Shown: piece by piece, positions 1-8,454 of the stretch
Layout of the letters: each line of letters starts with the position of its first letter
Position numbering within the stretch: position 1 is the stretch's first letter
Assembly: GCF_000337035.1 (NCBI RefSeq)
Contig: NZ_AOJL01000013.1
Location: 18,024-82,023 of the forward strand
Reading direction: 5' to 3'
DNA from: Halorubrum coriense DSM 10284
Lineage (GTDB): Archaea; Halobacteriota; Halobacteria; Halobacteriales; Haloferacaceae
Length of the DNA stretch: 64,000 nt
Program-made: the position numbers and the translations under genes
The notes under the pieces: model-generated
What the model was told of the DNA's origin: nothing
The model's database searches: none
Seen by the model: the letters and a program-made list of their open reading frames with translations, nothing else

Positions 1-456
1 GTTGTGCGGGTAGTCGGGCCCGACAACGAGGACCTGTCCGCCGGGCTTCGCGACGCGCCGGAGCTCGCGCAGCCCCTCGACGGGATTGGGCCAGTACTCG
101 ATGGAGCCGGACGACCACACCACGTCGAACGCGTCGTCGCGGAACGGGAGCCGCTCGGCGTCGCCGCGGTAGAAGTTCACTCGATCGTGTTTCCCGAACT
201 TCTCGAACGCTTTCTCCATCTGGTGGACGCTCTGGTCGAGCCCGTGGACGTCGTCGGCGTGTTCGAGCAGCCCCTCGGTGCCGAACCCGGTGCCGCAGCC
301 GACGTCGAGCACCGTCGGGTCGTCGCCGAACTCCAGCCACGAGAGCGCCTCCGCGCGCATCTCGTCGTTCCAGTTGAAGGAGTTGATCTGGTCGTACACC
401 TTCGAGAGGTACTTGTAGAAGAGCCGGGCGTTCGACTTGTCCTCGAGGATCCCCAT
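1..456 (-). CDS. SAM-dependent class I methyltransferase, C-terminus outside the window
   Basis: The reading frame is open from an ATG at 454-456 on the minus strand to the window edge, giving 152 residues. Motif I (LDVGCGTGFG, about residues 50-59) and the acidic motif after strand 2 (HGLDQS) are those of a Rossmann-fold S-adenosylmethionine methyltransferase. A later GDAERLPF segment matches the usual adenine-side motif. The start (MGILEDKSNARLFYKYLS) resembles haloarchaeal proteins annotated as MPBQ/MSBQ- or UbiE/MenG-like methyltransferases, so a quinone-ring substrate is possible but cannot be shown here. The gene diverges from the reading frame that starts at 569. Confidence 0.85.
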   Translation of the reverse strand, partial: MGILEDKSNARLFYKYLSKVYDQINSFNWNDEMRAEALSWLEFGDDPTVLDVGCGTGFGTEGLLEHADDVHGLDQSVHQMEKAFEKFGKHDRVNFYRGDAERLPFRDDAFDVVWSSGSIEYWPNPVEGLRELRRVAKPGGQVLVVGPDYPHN

Positions 457-568
457 TTACCGGTTCCTTGGGCCGGCGGCCCCATAACGACACGGATCCG
501 CGACCGGTTCGGCCGCGCCGGTGCGCCGCTTTCGACCGCCTTTTCAGCCCGCCGCCCCACCGAGGGGT

Positions 569-1369
569 ATGGACCCGACGACGAGCGGCCGGTTCCGCGT
601 CCACGACCGGCGCCAGCGGCCGGACATCGACGACGACGCGGCTCGGAGCGGCGACGACGCCGAGGAGTTCGTCCTCGTCGAGCTCGCCGACGAGCCCGTC
701 GATCCGATGGCCTCCGACGCCGCGGACCGATACGACCCGCTCTACGCCACCGCGGAGGGGTACGAGGGCGACCTCGCGGACGCGGTCGACGCGCTCCGGC
801 CCGGCTTCGTCGTCGACGCGACGCTCGCGTGGACCGACGGTTCCGCGCGGTTCCGCGATGTTGAGGTCGTCCGCGAGACTCGGTTCCGCTTCGCCGACGA
901 GGTGGAGGGCATGTTCGAGGCGGCCGTCGAGACGTGGCGGCAGATCCGCGCGGAGGGGGAGCCCGTCGGCTCGATCACGACCCGGTCGAACGACGGGGAC
1001 CCCAACGGCGCGCTGTACCTCTTCGCCGACGCCCCCGGCAGCGACACCTTCGACGAGGTCCGCACCGGGCGGCTCCCGGTCGAGCCGCTCGTCGCGCGGG
1101 TGAACGACTCGCGGGGCGACGACGACCCGCGGGAGGTGTTCGTGTTGCGCCCGGCGGCCCACGAGTTCGTCGCCGTCTACGTCGTCTTCGACCGCGACGG
1201 CGTCCTCGCGCAGACGGTCCGGGACACATACGACCTCGGGGCCGGACTGGCGGCGGGGCTCGACGCGAGCTACCCCGACGGCGAGGACGGCGGCAGTTCT
1301 TCGCTCCTCGACGACGCGGACGGCTCGGACGGCTCGGACGACGACTTCGACGCCCTCGACCGTCTGTAG
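569..1369 (+). CDS. Conserved haloarchaeal protein of unknown function
   Basis: A 266-residue acidic soluble protein. I place the start at the ATG at 569 (MDPTTSGRFRVHDR) because the upstream extension to 521 is proline-rich and looks like non-coding GC-rich DNA. There is no signal peptide or membrane segment, and the C-terminus is a run of Asp and Ser. I recognise no catalytic motif. It resembles a haloarchaea-only DUF family (I recall DUF6663, unverified). It diverges from the methyltransferase and converges on the dehydrogenase at 1400-2374, so it is probably monocistronic. Confidence 0.7.
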   Translation: MDPTTSGRFRVHDRRQRPDIDDDAARSGDDAEEFVLVELADEPVDPMASDAADRYDPLYATAEGYEGDLADAVDALRPGFVVDATLAWTDGSARFRDVEVVRETRFRFADEVEGMFEAAVETWRQIRAEGEPVGSITTRSNDGDPNGALYLFADAPGSDTFDEVRTGRLPVEPLVARVNDSRGDDDPREVFVLRPAAHEFVAVYVVFDRDGVLAQTVRDTYDLGAGLAAGLDASYPDGEDGGSSSLLDDADGSDGSDDDFDALDRL

Positions 1370-1399
1370 ACCGCCACCCGCGTCGTCGACCGCGCGGGG

Positions 1400-2374
1400 C
1401 TACAGCCAGTCCGCGTCGGGGTCGACGCGGCCCGCCGGCGTCTCGCCGTTCAACACGGCCGCGACGTCGCCCGCGCCGCTCCGGTTCAGGTCGTCTTTCG
1501 CCTCCTCGCTGTACCACGCCGCGTGCGGCGTGACGACCGTGTCGTCGCGACCGACGAGCGGGTCGTCTTCCGGCGGCTCCTCGGCCAGCACGTCTAGGCC
1601 GGCGGCCTTTATTTCGTCTCCCTCAAGTGCGTCGAGCAGCGCGTCGGCGTCGACGACCGGGCCGCGGCTCACGTTGACGACGACCGAGTCCTCGTCGAGT
1701 CGCGCCAGCGCGCCGGCGTCGACGATCCCCCGGGTCGCGTCGGTCAGGGGGGCGTAGACCCCGACGTGGTCCGACCGGTCGAACAGCGCCTCGAAGTCGA
1801 CCTTCTCGACGCCGTAGTCGGCCATCTCGTCGGCGTCGACGAACGGGTCGTGCGCGACGAGGTCGGCACCGAACCCGGAGAGCTGTTCGGCCGCCCGCTC
1901 GGCGATCGGCCCGAACGAGAACAGTCCGATTGTCGACGCGCTGACGCGCCGGATCGGCGTGCCGGCCTCCCAGTCCCACCCGCCGGCGGCGACCGCGTCG
2001 TCGTACGGCTTCAGCGACCGCAGACACGCGAGGAGCAGCGAGACGGAGTGCGTCGCCACCTCGTCGGTACAGTACTCCGGGACCCGGGTGACGGTGACGC
2101 CGCGCTCCGCGGCCGCCCCGACGTCGATGTTGTCCACGCCCACCGCCGAACGAACGACGACATCGAGGTCCGTGGCGTCGAGCGCGGCCTCGGTGACGGG
2201 CGTGTTGATGTCGGTGACGACCGCGTCGGCGTCCGCGGCCGCGTCGATCAGTCGCTCGGTCGACCCCAGCTCCGCGACCTCGATGTCGACCGGCTCGTCG
2301 ACCGCGTCGGCGAGGACCTCGCGGTACGTCTCCGGGTCTATCATCGGGAACGCCGACAGCACGACTTTGGGCAT
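1400..2374 (-). CDS. D-isomer-specific 2-hydroxyacid dehydrogenase, CtBP-like
   Basis: A 324-residue cytosolic oxidoreductase expected to reduce 2-oxoacids with NAD(P)H. The nucleotide-binding turn is IGLFSFGPIAERAAE, in which the second glycine of the usual GxGxxG is replaced by Ser. The catalytic Arg (NVSRGPVVD), Glu (AEEPPEDDPL) and His (TPHAAWYSEEA) are all present. The HAAWYSEEA form of the His motif is typical of the C-terminal-binding-protein/phosphoglycerate-dehydrogenase-like branch. The start is the ATG of MPKVVLSAFP; a longer open frame upstream (to 2413) looks spurious. The substrate is not predictable from sequence. Confidence 0.88.
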   Translation of the reverse strand: MPKVVLSAFPMIDPETYREVLADAVDEPVDIEVAELGSTERLIDAAADADAVVTDINTPVTEAALDATDLDVVVRSAVGVDNIDVGAAAERGVTVTRVPEYCTDEVATHSVSLLLACLRSLKPYDDAVAAGGWDWEAGTPIRRVSASTIGLFSFGPIAERAAEQLSGFGADLVAHDPFVDADEMADYGVEKVDFEALFDRSDHVGVYAPLTDATRGIVDAGALARLDEDSVVVNVSRGPVVDADALLDALEGDEIKAAGLDVLAEEPPEDDPLVGRDDTVVTPHAAWYSEEAKDDLNRSGAGDVAAVLNGETPAGRVDPDADWL

Positions 2375-2515
2375 ATACGACGTTTCTCCGCCAGACCACT
2401 TTACGGCTGTCACTGACGGCGTCAGGTCCTCATACGTCCGTTTCGATCGTGATCGATCGGCGTTCTGCGGCCGCGTTCCGATGGCTCTTTGCGGTCGCCG
2501 GTCGTACGGCGTCCC

Positions 2516-2821
2516 GTGAGCGACGAGCCCTCGAAACCGCCGATGCTGGTCCTGCTGGAGTCGCTGTCGTTCTACCGCAACGTCCGCGTCGGGGCGGCGG
2601 CGGGCGCGCTGCTCGCGGTGACGCTGTACCTCGTCCGGACGCTGGAGCTCCTCGGGCCGGTGATCGACACGCGCGACTACCCGCTGTTCGGGCCGGACGT
2701 GTGGTTCCTCCTGCTGGCGTTCGTGCTGGCCGCGACCTCGGCGCTGTCGGTCGCGGTCGCGCTCACGATCGCCGCGGCGGTCCGCGGCGCGCGTGAGGGC
2801 GACCCGGAGTCAGCCGAGTGA
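2516..2821 (+). CDS. Small two-helix membrane protein, unknown function
   Basis: A 101-residue protein starting at GTG 2516 (VSDEPSKPPMLVLLESL). It has two clear hydrophobic spans, about residues 25-45 and 58-85, joined by a short loop (VIDTRDYPLFGPDVW), and an acidic C-terminus. It looks like one of the small haloarchaea-specific integral membrane DUF families. No function can be assigned. An ATG nine codons upstream is possible, but the encoded MRSPVVRRPV segment is unlike haloarchaeal N-termini. Confidence 0.65.
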   Translation: MSDEPSKPPMLVLLESLSFYRNVRVGAAAGALLAVTLYLVRTLELLGPVIDTRDYPLFGPDVWFLLLAFVLAATSALSVAVALTIAAAVRGAREGDPESAE

Positions 2822-2918
2822 GCGCCGTGCGCCGCTGGGGCGAATCGGAACGAGACACTACTCGAGTCGGAGCGAGACGCCGCCGGACGAACAGCGCGCG
2901 GACGGGCGAAGCGGAACG

Positions 2919-3200
2919 TCAGTCGGCGGTACAGGAGGCCTCGCTCTCGTCGCCGGTGAACTCCTGTGCCGGCTCCGTGAGCTTGTAGAGGTTCTGTCTA
3001 GCGTCCGCGAAGTAGACGTCCTCGTCGACGACGCCGATCCCCTCGAGCCGTTCAAGAGCGTATCGGACGGTGCGGGCCGACAGCATCGACTCTTGGACGA
3101 TCCCCTTCTGGGTCAACGGTCCGTTGTACTCGAGCACCTTGAAGACGAGTTTGGCGCTCGGTGGGAGGTCGTCGAGGCCCTCCGTTTGGGTTCCTTCCAT
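2919..3200 (-). CDS. Winged-helix (MarR/TrmB-like) transcriptional regulator
   Basis: A 93-residue one-domain DNA-binding protein. The segment PSAKLVFKVLEYNGPLTQKGIVQESMLSARTVRYALERLEGIGVV reads as a winged helix-turn-helix, with SARTVRYALERL as the recognition helix. A wing follows (DEDVYFADARQNLYKL). The start at 3200 (MEGTQTEGLDD) is chosen because the upstream extension is basic and aromatic-poor. Haloarchaea carry a conserved short HTH protein of this layout. Targets are unknown, and it is not in an operon with its neighbours. Confidence 0.8.
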   Translation of the reverse strand: MEGTQTEGLDDLPPSAKLVFKVLEYNGPLTQKGIVQESMLSARTVRYALERLEGIGVVDEDVYFADARQNLYKLTEPAQEFTGDESEASCTAD

Positions 3201-3483
3201 CGTTACGATTCGAAACCGTACACGCTCATAAATGTTGATGGAGCATCCGGGCCGAACCGCCATTTACCGGCCAGAACAGCCGGTTCTCGCCGCCGGTACA
3301 GGCAACAACCTCCGGCTTCTCCCCGCTGGACTGACCAGTCAGTCAGCGATTTCGCTCGCGCGCGCTCCGGCCGCGACGACGCGCGGCGGACGGACCGGGA
3401 GAGGATCTCGCGGCGCTCCCGTCTCACCCGTGACCGGCGGCGGGAACGAACGGCTTTTCACGGGCGCTCGCGGATCCGATGGC

Positions 3484-3792
3484 ATGAGCGACGACTCGGG
3501 CCTCTCCGACCACGCGCGCGGCGTGGTCGTCACGACCATCTGCTGTCTCGCCGGGATCGCCGCCGGCGTCGTTTCGGCCGTCTACGTCGGCACCGATCCG
3601 GCGTCCGCCGCGAGCACCACCGCGGTGTTCGTGCTCGGCGCGTTCGTCATCGCCCAGTACCCGGTGTTCAAAGCCATCGGCGTCGGGGACTTCGGCGTCA
3701 AAGACAACCTCTACATCGCGTTTCTCACGTTCACCCTCTGGTTCATCAGTTACACCGTCCTCCTGACGTCCGGCGTCGAGTTGGGGGTCTGA
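3484..3792 (+). CDS. EMC6-like membrane protein
   Basis: A 102-residue protein with three hydrophobic spans (about residues 14-36, 42-62 and 76-97) and an acidic N-terminal tail. It ends one base before the start of the RLI ATPase, so the two are almost certainly co-transcribed. Haloarchaeal proteins of this size directly upstream of RLI are annotated as EMC6-like, after a subunit of the eukaryotic ER membrane protein complex. The similarity is inferred from layout and hydropathy. A role in membrane-protein insertion would fit a ribosome-linked neighbour but is unproven. Confidence 0.72.
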   Translation: MSDDSGLSDHARGVVVTTICCLAGIAAGVVSAVYVGTDPASAASTTAVFVLGAFVIAQYPVFKAIGVGDFGVKDNLYIAFLTFTLWFISYTVLLTSGVELGV

Positions 3793-3793
3793 G

Positions 3794-5614
3794 ATGGCCG
3801 ACGACAGCATCGCGGTCGTGGACCTCGATCGGTGTCAGCCCGACCGCTGTAACTACGAGTGTATGAAGGACTGCCCGCCCAACCGGACGGGCAAGGAGTG
3901 TATCACGACGCGCGGCGAGGACGCCGAGGAGGGCGACCCGGATCAGATCCACATCTCCGAGGAGATCTGTCTGGGCGAGACCTGCGGCATCTGCGTCAAC
4001 TCGTGTCCGTTCGACGCCATCGAGATCATCAACCTCCCCTCCGAGCTTGACGACGATCCGGTCCACCGCTACGGCGACAACGCGTTCTCGCTGTACGGCC
4101 TCCCGACCCCCGAACCGGGCAGCGTCACCGGGATCCTCGGGCCGAACGGGATCGGGAAGTCGACGGCCGTCCACGCGCTCGCCGGCGAGATGGTCCCGAA
4201 CCTCGGCGACCACGCCGCCGACGGCGACTGGGAGCGCGTCCTCGACCGCTTCCGCGGCACCGGGCTCCAGAACTACCTCGAATCGCTTCGCGACGGCGAC
4301 GTGACGGTCGCGCGCAAGCCGCAGTACGTCGACCAGATCCCGAACCAGTTCGACGGCAACACCCGCGAACTGCTGGAGCGGACCGACGAGCGCGGCGCGC
4401 TCGACGACCTCGTCGACCGGCTCAACATCCGCCCGGTGATGGACCAGGACATCGACTCCATCTCCGGCGGCGAACTCCAGCGCGTCGCCATCGCGGCGTG
4501 TCTCGCCCGCGACGCCGACTTCTACTTCCTCGACGAGATCACGCCGTACCTCGACATCGGCCAGCGGATGATCGTCGCCCGGCTCATCCGCGAGCTCGCG
4601 GACGACGACGCGGCCGACCGGTCGATGCTCGTCGTCGAACACGACCTCGCCATCCTCGACCTCCTCGCGGACACCCTCCACGTCGCGTACGGTGAGCCCG
4701 GCGCGTACGGGGTCATCACCGACCCGAAGTCGGTCCGGAAGGGCATCAACGAGTACCTGAAGGGATACCTCGACAACGAGAACATGCGGATCCGCCCCTC
4801 GGCGATCACCTTCGAGGAGCACGCGCCCCGGGTCGCCTCCCGGAGCGAGACGCTGATCGAGTACCCGGACCTGCGGAAGTCGTACGGGGACGGCGAGTTC
4901 GAACTCCGCGTCGAGGGCGGCGAGATCAACCGCTCGGAGGTGCTCGGCGTCGTCGGCCCGAACGGGATCGGGAAGTCGACGCTCGCGCAGCTGTTCACCG
5001 GCGACTTGGAACCCGACGAGGGCGAGCTCGACTTCGCGCTCGACATCTCCTACAAGCCGCAGTACATCGACATCGACCAGCACATGCGGGTCGACGCGTT
5101 CCTCTCGTCGATCACCGACGAGTTCGGCTCCTCCTACTGGAACACCGAGATCGCCCAGCCGCTCCAGCTGGAGCGCGTCATGGAGCAGAACCTCTCGGAC
5201 CTCTCGGGCGGGGAGCGCCAGCGCGTCGCCATCGCCGCGTGTCTCTCCGACGACGCCGACCTCTACCTGCTCGACGAGCCCTCCGCCCACCTCGACGTGG
5301 AGCAGCGCGTGCGGGCGACGACCGCGATCCGCCGGTACGCCGAGAACCACGACGCGACGGTGATGGTGATCGACCACGACATCTACATGATCGACCTCCT
5401 CGCCGACCGCCTGATGGTGTTCGACGGCGAGCCGGCCGAGCACGGGCGGGCGGCCCCGCCGCAGGACATGCGCGACGGGATGAACGAGTTCCTCGCCGAC
5501 CTCGAGATCACCTTCCGCCGCGACGAGCGCACCGGACGCCCCCGGATCAACAAGCCCGGCTCGCAGCTCGACAGCCAGCAGAAGCGCGACGGCGAGTACT
5601 ACTACTCCGGTTGA
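3794..5614 (+). CDS. rli: Ribosome recycling/biogenesis ATPase RLI (ABCE1)
   Basis: A 606-residue twin-cassette ABC protein that splits ribosomes after termination. The N-terminal iron-sulfur domain shows CX4CX3C-type spacing (RCQPDRCNYECMKDCP) and then CLGETCGICVNSCPF, for two 4Fe-4S clusters. Cassette 1 has GPNGIGKST, SGGELQRVAIA and FYFLDEITPYLD. Cassette 2, starting near residue 355, has GPNGIGKST, SGGERQRVAIA and LYLLDEPSAHLD. In cassette 1 the usual Pro after the Walker B Glu is Ile, which I also recall from other haloarchaeal copies. The C-terminal hinge region is intact. It follows the EMC6-like gene after one base. Confidence 0.97.
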   Translation: MADDSIAVVDLDRCQPDRCNYECMKDCPPNRTGKECITTRGEDAEEGDPDQIHISEEICLGETCGICVNSCPFDAIEIINLPSELDDDPVHRYGDNAFSLYGLPTPEPGSVTGILGPNGIGKSTAVHALAGEMVPNLGDHAADGDWERVLDRFRGTGLQNYLESLRDGDVTVARKPQYVDQIPNQFDGNTRELLERTDERGALDDLVDRLNIRPVMDQDIDSISGGELQRVAIAACLARDADFYFLDEITPYLDIGQRMIVARLIRELADDDAADRSMLVVEHDLAILDLLADTLHVAYGEPGAYGVITDPKSVRKGINEYLKGYLDNENMRIRPSAITFEEHAPRVASRSETLIEYPDLRKSYGDGEFELRVEGGEINRSEVLGVVGPNGIGKSTLAQLFTGDLEPDEGELDFALDISYKPQYIDIDQHMRVDAFLSSITDEFGSSYWNTEIAQPLQLERVMEQNLSDLSGGERQRVAIAACLSDDADLYLLDEPSAHLDVEQRVRATTAIRRYAENHDATVMVIDHDIYMIDLLADRLMVFDGEPAEHGRAAPPQDMRDGMNEFLADLEITFRRDERTGRPRINKPGSQLDSQQKRDGEYYYSG

Positions 5615-5665
5615 GACGGTCGCCGCTACCCCGAACCTTTCCTCGCCCGGCTCCGGATCGCCGCC

Positions 5666-6409
5666 ATGCCAGAGACGGACGCCGACCTGTTCGGCATGAC
5701 GTGGGAGGACGCCGAGACCGCGGTCGACGACGCCGACTTCGCGGTCCTCCCGGCCGGCAGCATCGAGCAGCACGGGCCGCACCTCCCGGTGTCGACCGAC
5801 ACGCTCCGCGCGGACCACCTGACGGCGGAGCTCGTCGACGCAGCCGGCGAGTTCGACCTCGACCTGCTGCGGCTCCCAACCCTCCCGTACGGCCAGTCGG
5901 AACACCACATGCGGTTCCCGGGGACGATCACCCTCTCGACGGAGACGTACGTCGACGTGGTCCGCGAAATCGGCGAGTCGGTCGCGGAACACGGCGTCGA
6001 CCGCCTCCTGATCGTGAACACCCACGGCGGCAACCGGGAGCCGCTGTCGATCGCCGCCGACCGGCTCGGCCGCGACACCGACCTGACGGTCCACTTCGTC
6101 CACTGGACGGACTTCGCGCGAGAGGACTTGGAGGAGGCGTACGGCGAGGGGTGGGGTCACGCCGGCGACCACGAGACGAGCTTCGTCGAGCTGTACCGCC
6201 CGGACCTCGTTCGGACGGAAGAAAAGACGCCGCAGGAGGCGGACGAGATGCCCCGCACCCGGAGCTATGAGTACTTCGATCAGGTGACCGAACTAGGCGG
6301 GCTCGGCGACCCGACGAACAGCGACCCGGACGCGCTCGAACCGATCGTCGAGGCGACGACGCGGGAGATCCTCGGCGCGCTCGTCGCGGACCTCGACGCG
6401 GGGTGGTGA
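5666..6409 (+). CDS. Creatininase/ArfB-family metallohydrolase
   Basis: A 247-residue amidohydrolase. The metal-site motifs are GSIEQHGPHLP (residues 32-42), STDTLRADH, NTHGGN and HAGDHETS. Family members include creatininase, MftE and the archaeal formamide hydrolase ArfB, which opens the path to riboflavin and F420. In a haloarchaeon ArfB is a reasonable guess, but the sequence alone does not separate it from other creatininase homologues. It lies 52 bases after RLI in the same direction. Confidence 0.88.
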   Translation: MPETDADLFGMTWEDAETAVDDADFAVLPAGSIEQHGPHLPVSTDTLRADHLTAELVDAAGEFDLDLLRLPTLPYGQSEHHMRFPGTITLSTETYVDVVREIGESVAEHGVDRLLIVNTHGGNREPLSIAADRLGRDTDLTVHFVHWTDFAREDLEEAYGEGWGHAGDHETSFVELYRPDLVRTEEKTPQEADEMPRTRSYEYFDQVTELGGLGDPTNSDPDALEPIVEATTREILGALVADLDAGW

Positions 6410-6485
6410 GCGCGACGCGGCTCCGACCCCGCTTCCAATCTGCGGTATCGAAGCGATTAAGCCCGGAACACGCGAACCCCGGCAC

Positions 6486-6752
6486 ATGTACCACCTCATC
6501 ATCCGCGGCGACCCCGACATACGGAAGGACGCGGTGATCGAGCACGACGGCGAGGAGCTGGTCTGTTTCGGCATCAACGTCCAGGGCGGCTGGCACGGCC
6601 CGGACGAGCCTCAGCTCTGGTGTACCGTCGGCACCGAGGACGAGCGCGAGGCCTACGACAAACGCGAGTACGTCCCCCACTGGCTCGACGTCGAGACGGT
6701 CGACGCCGAGGACCTCGACGTGATCAAGGCGAAGGGCGACCTCTCCGTCTGA
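6486..6752 (+). CDS. HAH_0734-type small conserved haloarchaeal protein
   Basis: An 88-residue soluble protein beginning MYHLIIRGDPDIRKDAV, rich in Trp and acidic residues (VQGGWHGPDEPQLWCTVG). I recall nearly identical short proteins across haloarchaea under the name HAH_0734 family; none has a known function. A TATA-like stretch (GCGATTAAGCC) lies about 25 bases before the ATG, suggesting a short or absent leader. It converges on the Sua5 gene at 6780. Confidence 0.75.
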   Translation: MYHLIIRGDPDIRKDAVIEHDGEELVCFGINVQGGWHGPDEPQLWCTVGTEDEREAYDKREYVPHWLDVETVDAEDLDVIKAKGDLSV

Positions 6753-6779
6753 CGCTCCGACCGCTTCTCGCGGACGCTC

Positions 6780-7406
6780 CTACCCGTCCACCGGCGGGTC
6801 CGCCAGCCACGCCTCGATGGCCCCGGCCATCGCGCCGCGCCGGTGGATCGTCCCCGCGTCCGGGTCGACGACCGTGCTCTCGGTCCCGGGCGTCTCGCCG
6901 CCGTCGATCACGGCGGCGACCCCCTCGCGGACCCGGTCGTCGAGGTCGCCGAGGTCGGTGACGCTCCCGGTCCCGGAGACGTTGGCGCTCGTCGCCGTGA
7001 GGGGACCGGTCTCGGCCATGAGCGCCCGCGCGAGGTCGTGGTCCGGCACGCGGATCCCGACGTGGTCGCGGCCGGCGGTGAGCGCGTCCGGCACGCGGTC
7101 GCCGCGCTCGACGACGACGGTCACCGGCCCCGGGAGGAACGCCCGGGCGAAGGCCACCGCCCGCTCCGTCGGGCGGGTGTAGCGCAGGGCGTCGTCGACG
7201 CTCGCCACGCCGAGCGAGAGCGGGTTCGACCGGTCGCGACCCTTCAGGTCGAAGGCGCGCTCGACGGCGGCCGCGTCGAGCGCGTCCGCGCCGAGCCCGT
7301 ACACCGTCTCGGTCGGGTAGACGACGAGTTCCCCGCGGTCGACGGCGGCGGCCGCCGCGCGCAGCTCGTCGGATCGGTCCGGGTCGTCGCTCGTGTCGGC
7401 AGTCAC
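6780..7406 (-). CDS. L-threonylcarbamoyladenylate synthase (Sua5/YrdC)
   Basis: A 208-residue YrdC-domain protein that makes threonylcarbamoyl-AMP for the t6A37 modification of ANN-decoding tRNAs. Visible hallmarks are YPTETVYGLGADA near the N-terminus, the KGRDRSNPLSL lysine/arginine motif and ATSANVSGTGSVTD. It is a single-domain form without the C-terminal Sua5 extension. The start MTADTSDD at 7406 gives the usual acidic haloarchaeal leader. The downstream KEOPS transferase is not in this window. Confidence 0.92.
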   Translation of the reverse strand: MTADTSDDPDRSDELRAAAAAVDRGELVVYPTETVYGLGADALDAAAVERAFDLKGRDRSNPLSLGVASVDDALRYTRPTERAVAFARAFLPGPVTVVVERGDRVPDALTAGRDHVGIRVPDHDLARALMAETGPLTATSANVSGTGSVTDLGDLDDRVREGVAAVIDGGETPGTESTVVDPDAGTIHRRGAMAGAIEAWLADPPVDG

Positions 7407-7530
7407 GGCCGTCCGTTCGACGCGGAGTTGAAAAAGGGTGACGAGTGGATGCGCGGCGCACGCACCGGCGCGAGCGGCTGCGGTGGTCGCCGACGGTCGG
7501 CGGCGTCAATCGGCGAAGCCGGCGACCGGA

Positions 7531-8040
7531 TCAGTCGACGAGGTCGGCGACCGCGTCGTCGATCGCTTCGCCGTCGGGGAACTCCGGGTGCTCGCTCGCG
7601 ACCCACGCGTGCTCGACGGTGCGGTCGGCGTCGAGCAGGAAGACGGCCGGGCGGCTCTCCGTGATCCCCGTCATGCCGTCGATGTCGTGCGCGAGGCCGT
7701 ACTCCTCGATCACGTCCGCGCCCGGGTCCGAGAAGATCCGAACGCCGTCGCCGCGGTCGGCGAGCAGCCGCTTGTGGGCGTACGGCGTCGAGATGGAGAC
7801 GCCGAGGACGTCGACGTCGTCGCTCCACCCGTGGTCGTCGACGGTGTTGTACAGGTACGTCCCCTGGAACGCGCCGTCCATCGGGTGGAACAACAGGAGG
7901 GTCGGCCCGTCGACGACGTCGGCGAGCGCGCGGTCCTCCCAGTACTCGTCGTTCACGAGCGGGCGAGTGAAGTCGGGCGCGGTGTCGCCCTCGGCGACGT
8001 GGTCGGTCTCCGGGAGCGAGACGACGTCGAAGTCGACCAT
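7531..8040 (-). CDS. Thioredoxin-fold redoxin lacking all cysteines
   Basis: A 169-residue protein with the AhpC/TSA fold: GDTAPDFTRP early, then LLLFHPMDGAFQGTYLYN where peroxiredoxins carry the active-site Cys, and later VFLLDADRTVEHAWVASE. No Cys occurs anywhere in the protein, so peroxidase chemistry by the standard route is not possible. The start is the ATG at 8040, two bases beyond the stop of the glutaredoxin gene; an ATG at 8049 would overlap it. The two genes form an operon. It may be a binding or regulatory relative of peroxiredoxins. Confidence 0.82.
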   Translation of the reverse strand: MVDFDVVSLPETDHVAEGDTAPDFTRPLVNDEYWEDRALADVVDGPTLLLFHPMDGAFQGTYLYNTVDDHGWSDDVDVLGVSISTPYAHKRLLADRGDGVRIFSDPGADVIEEYGLAHDIDGMTGITESRPAVFLLDADRTVEHAWVASEHPEFPDGEAIDDAVADLVD

Positions 8041-8041
8041 C

Positions 8042-8302
8042 TCAGGCACCTCCCTCGCCGTAGGTCCCGTTCAGGTACTCGACGATGTTCGCGCTCTCGG
8101 ACATGGTGACGCCGGTCTCGCGGTCGACGATCGCCGGGACGCTCCGCGCGCCGGAGACGCGCTTGACGACGTTGCGCTCGGAGTGCATCGGCTCGACGTA
8201 CCGGGACCGATACTCCAGGTCGAGTTCGTCCAGCGTCCGGACCACGCGCTCGCAGAACGGACACGCCTGAAGCCGGTACAGGGTGATCTGTGGCTCGCTC
8301 AT
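8042..8302 (-). CDS. Glutaredoxin-like / GST N-terminal domain protein
   Basis: An 86-residue thioredoxin-fold protein with an N-terminal CPFC redox motif (LQACPFCERVV, residues 14-17), a cis-Pro segment (ARSVPAIVD) and a C-terminal MSESANIVEYL that matches the glutathione S-transferase N-domain. Haloarchaea use gamma-glutamylcysteine rather than glutathione, so that thiol is the likely partner. It is first in a two-gene operon with the Cys-less redoxin. Confidence 0.88.
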   Translation of the reverse strand: MSEPQITLYRLQACPFCERVVRTLDELDLEYRSRYVEPMHSERNVVKRVSGARSVPAIVDRETGVTMSESANIVEYLNGTYGEGGA

Positions 8303-8454
8303 GTCCCGCGATTCGCTCGCGAGACGGGTAATCGTGTCGGCAGCGGCACCCCGCGGGTGCGGCGGACCCGAGCCGCCTCGGACCGCTTGTTCCGTCCGGT
8401 CGAGGGTTGCCGAAGGGAACGCTTTAATCGCGGGCCGACGGATGACAAACGGAT

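Noticed and set aside
3746..6172. An open frame of about 800 codons on the minus strand opposite RLI and the creatininase-family gene
   Set aside because: It is the antisense shadow of high-GC coding DNA. Its composition is Val/Arg/Asp repeats without domains, while the plus strand has clear RLI and creatininase motifs.
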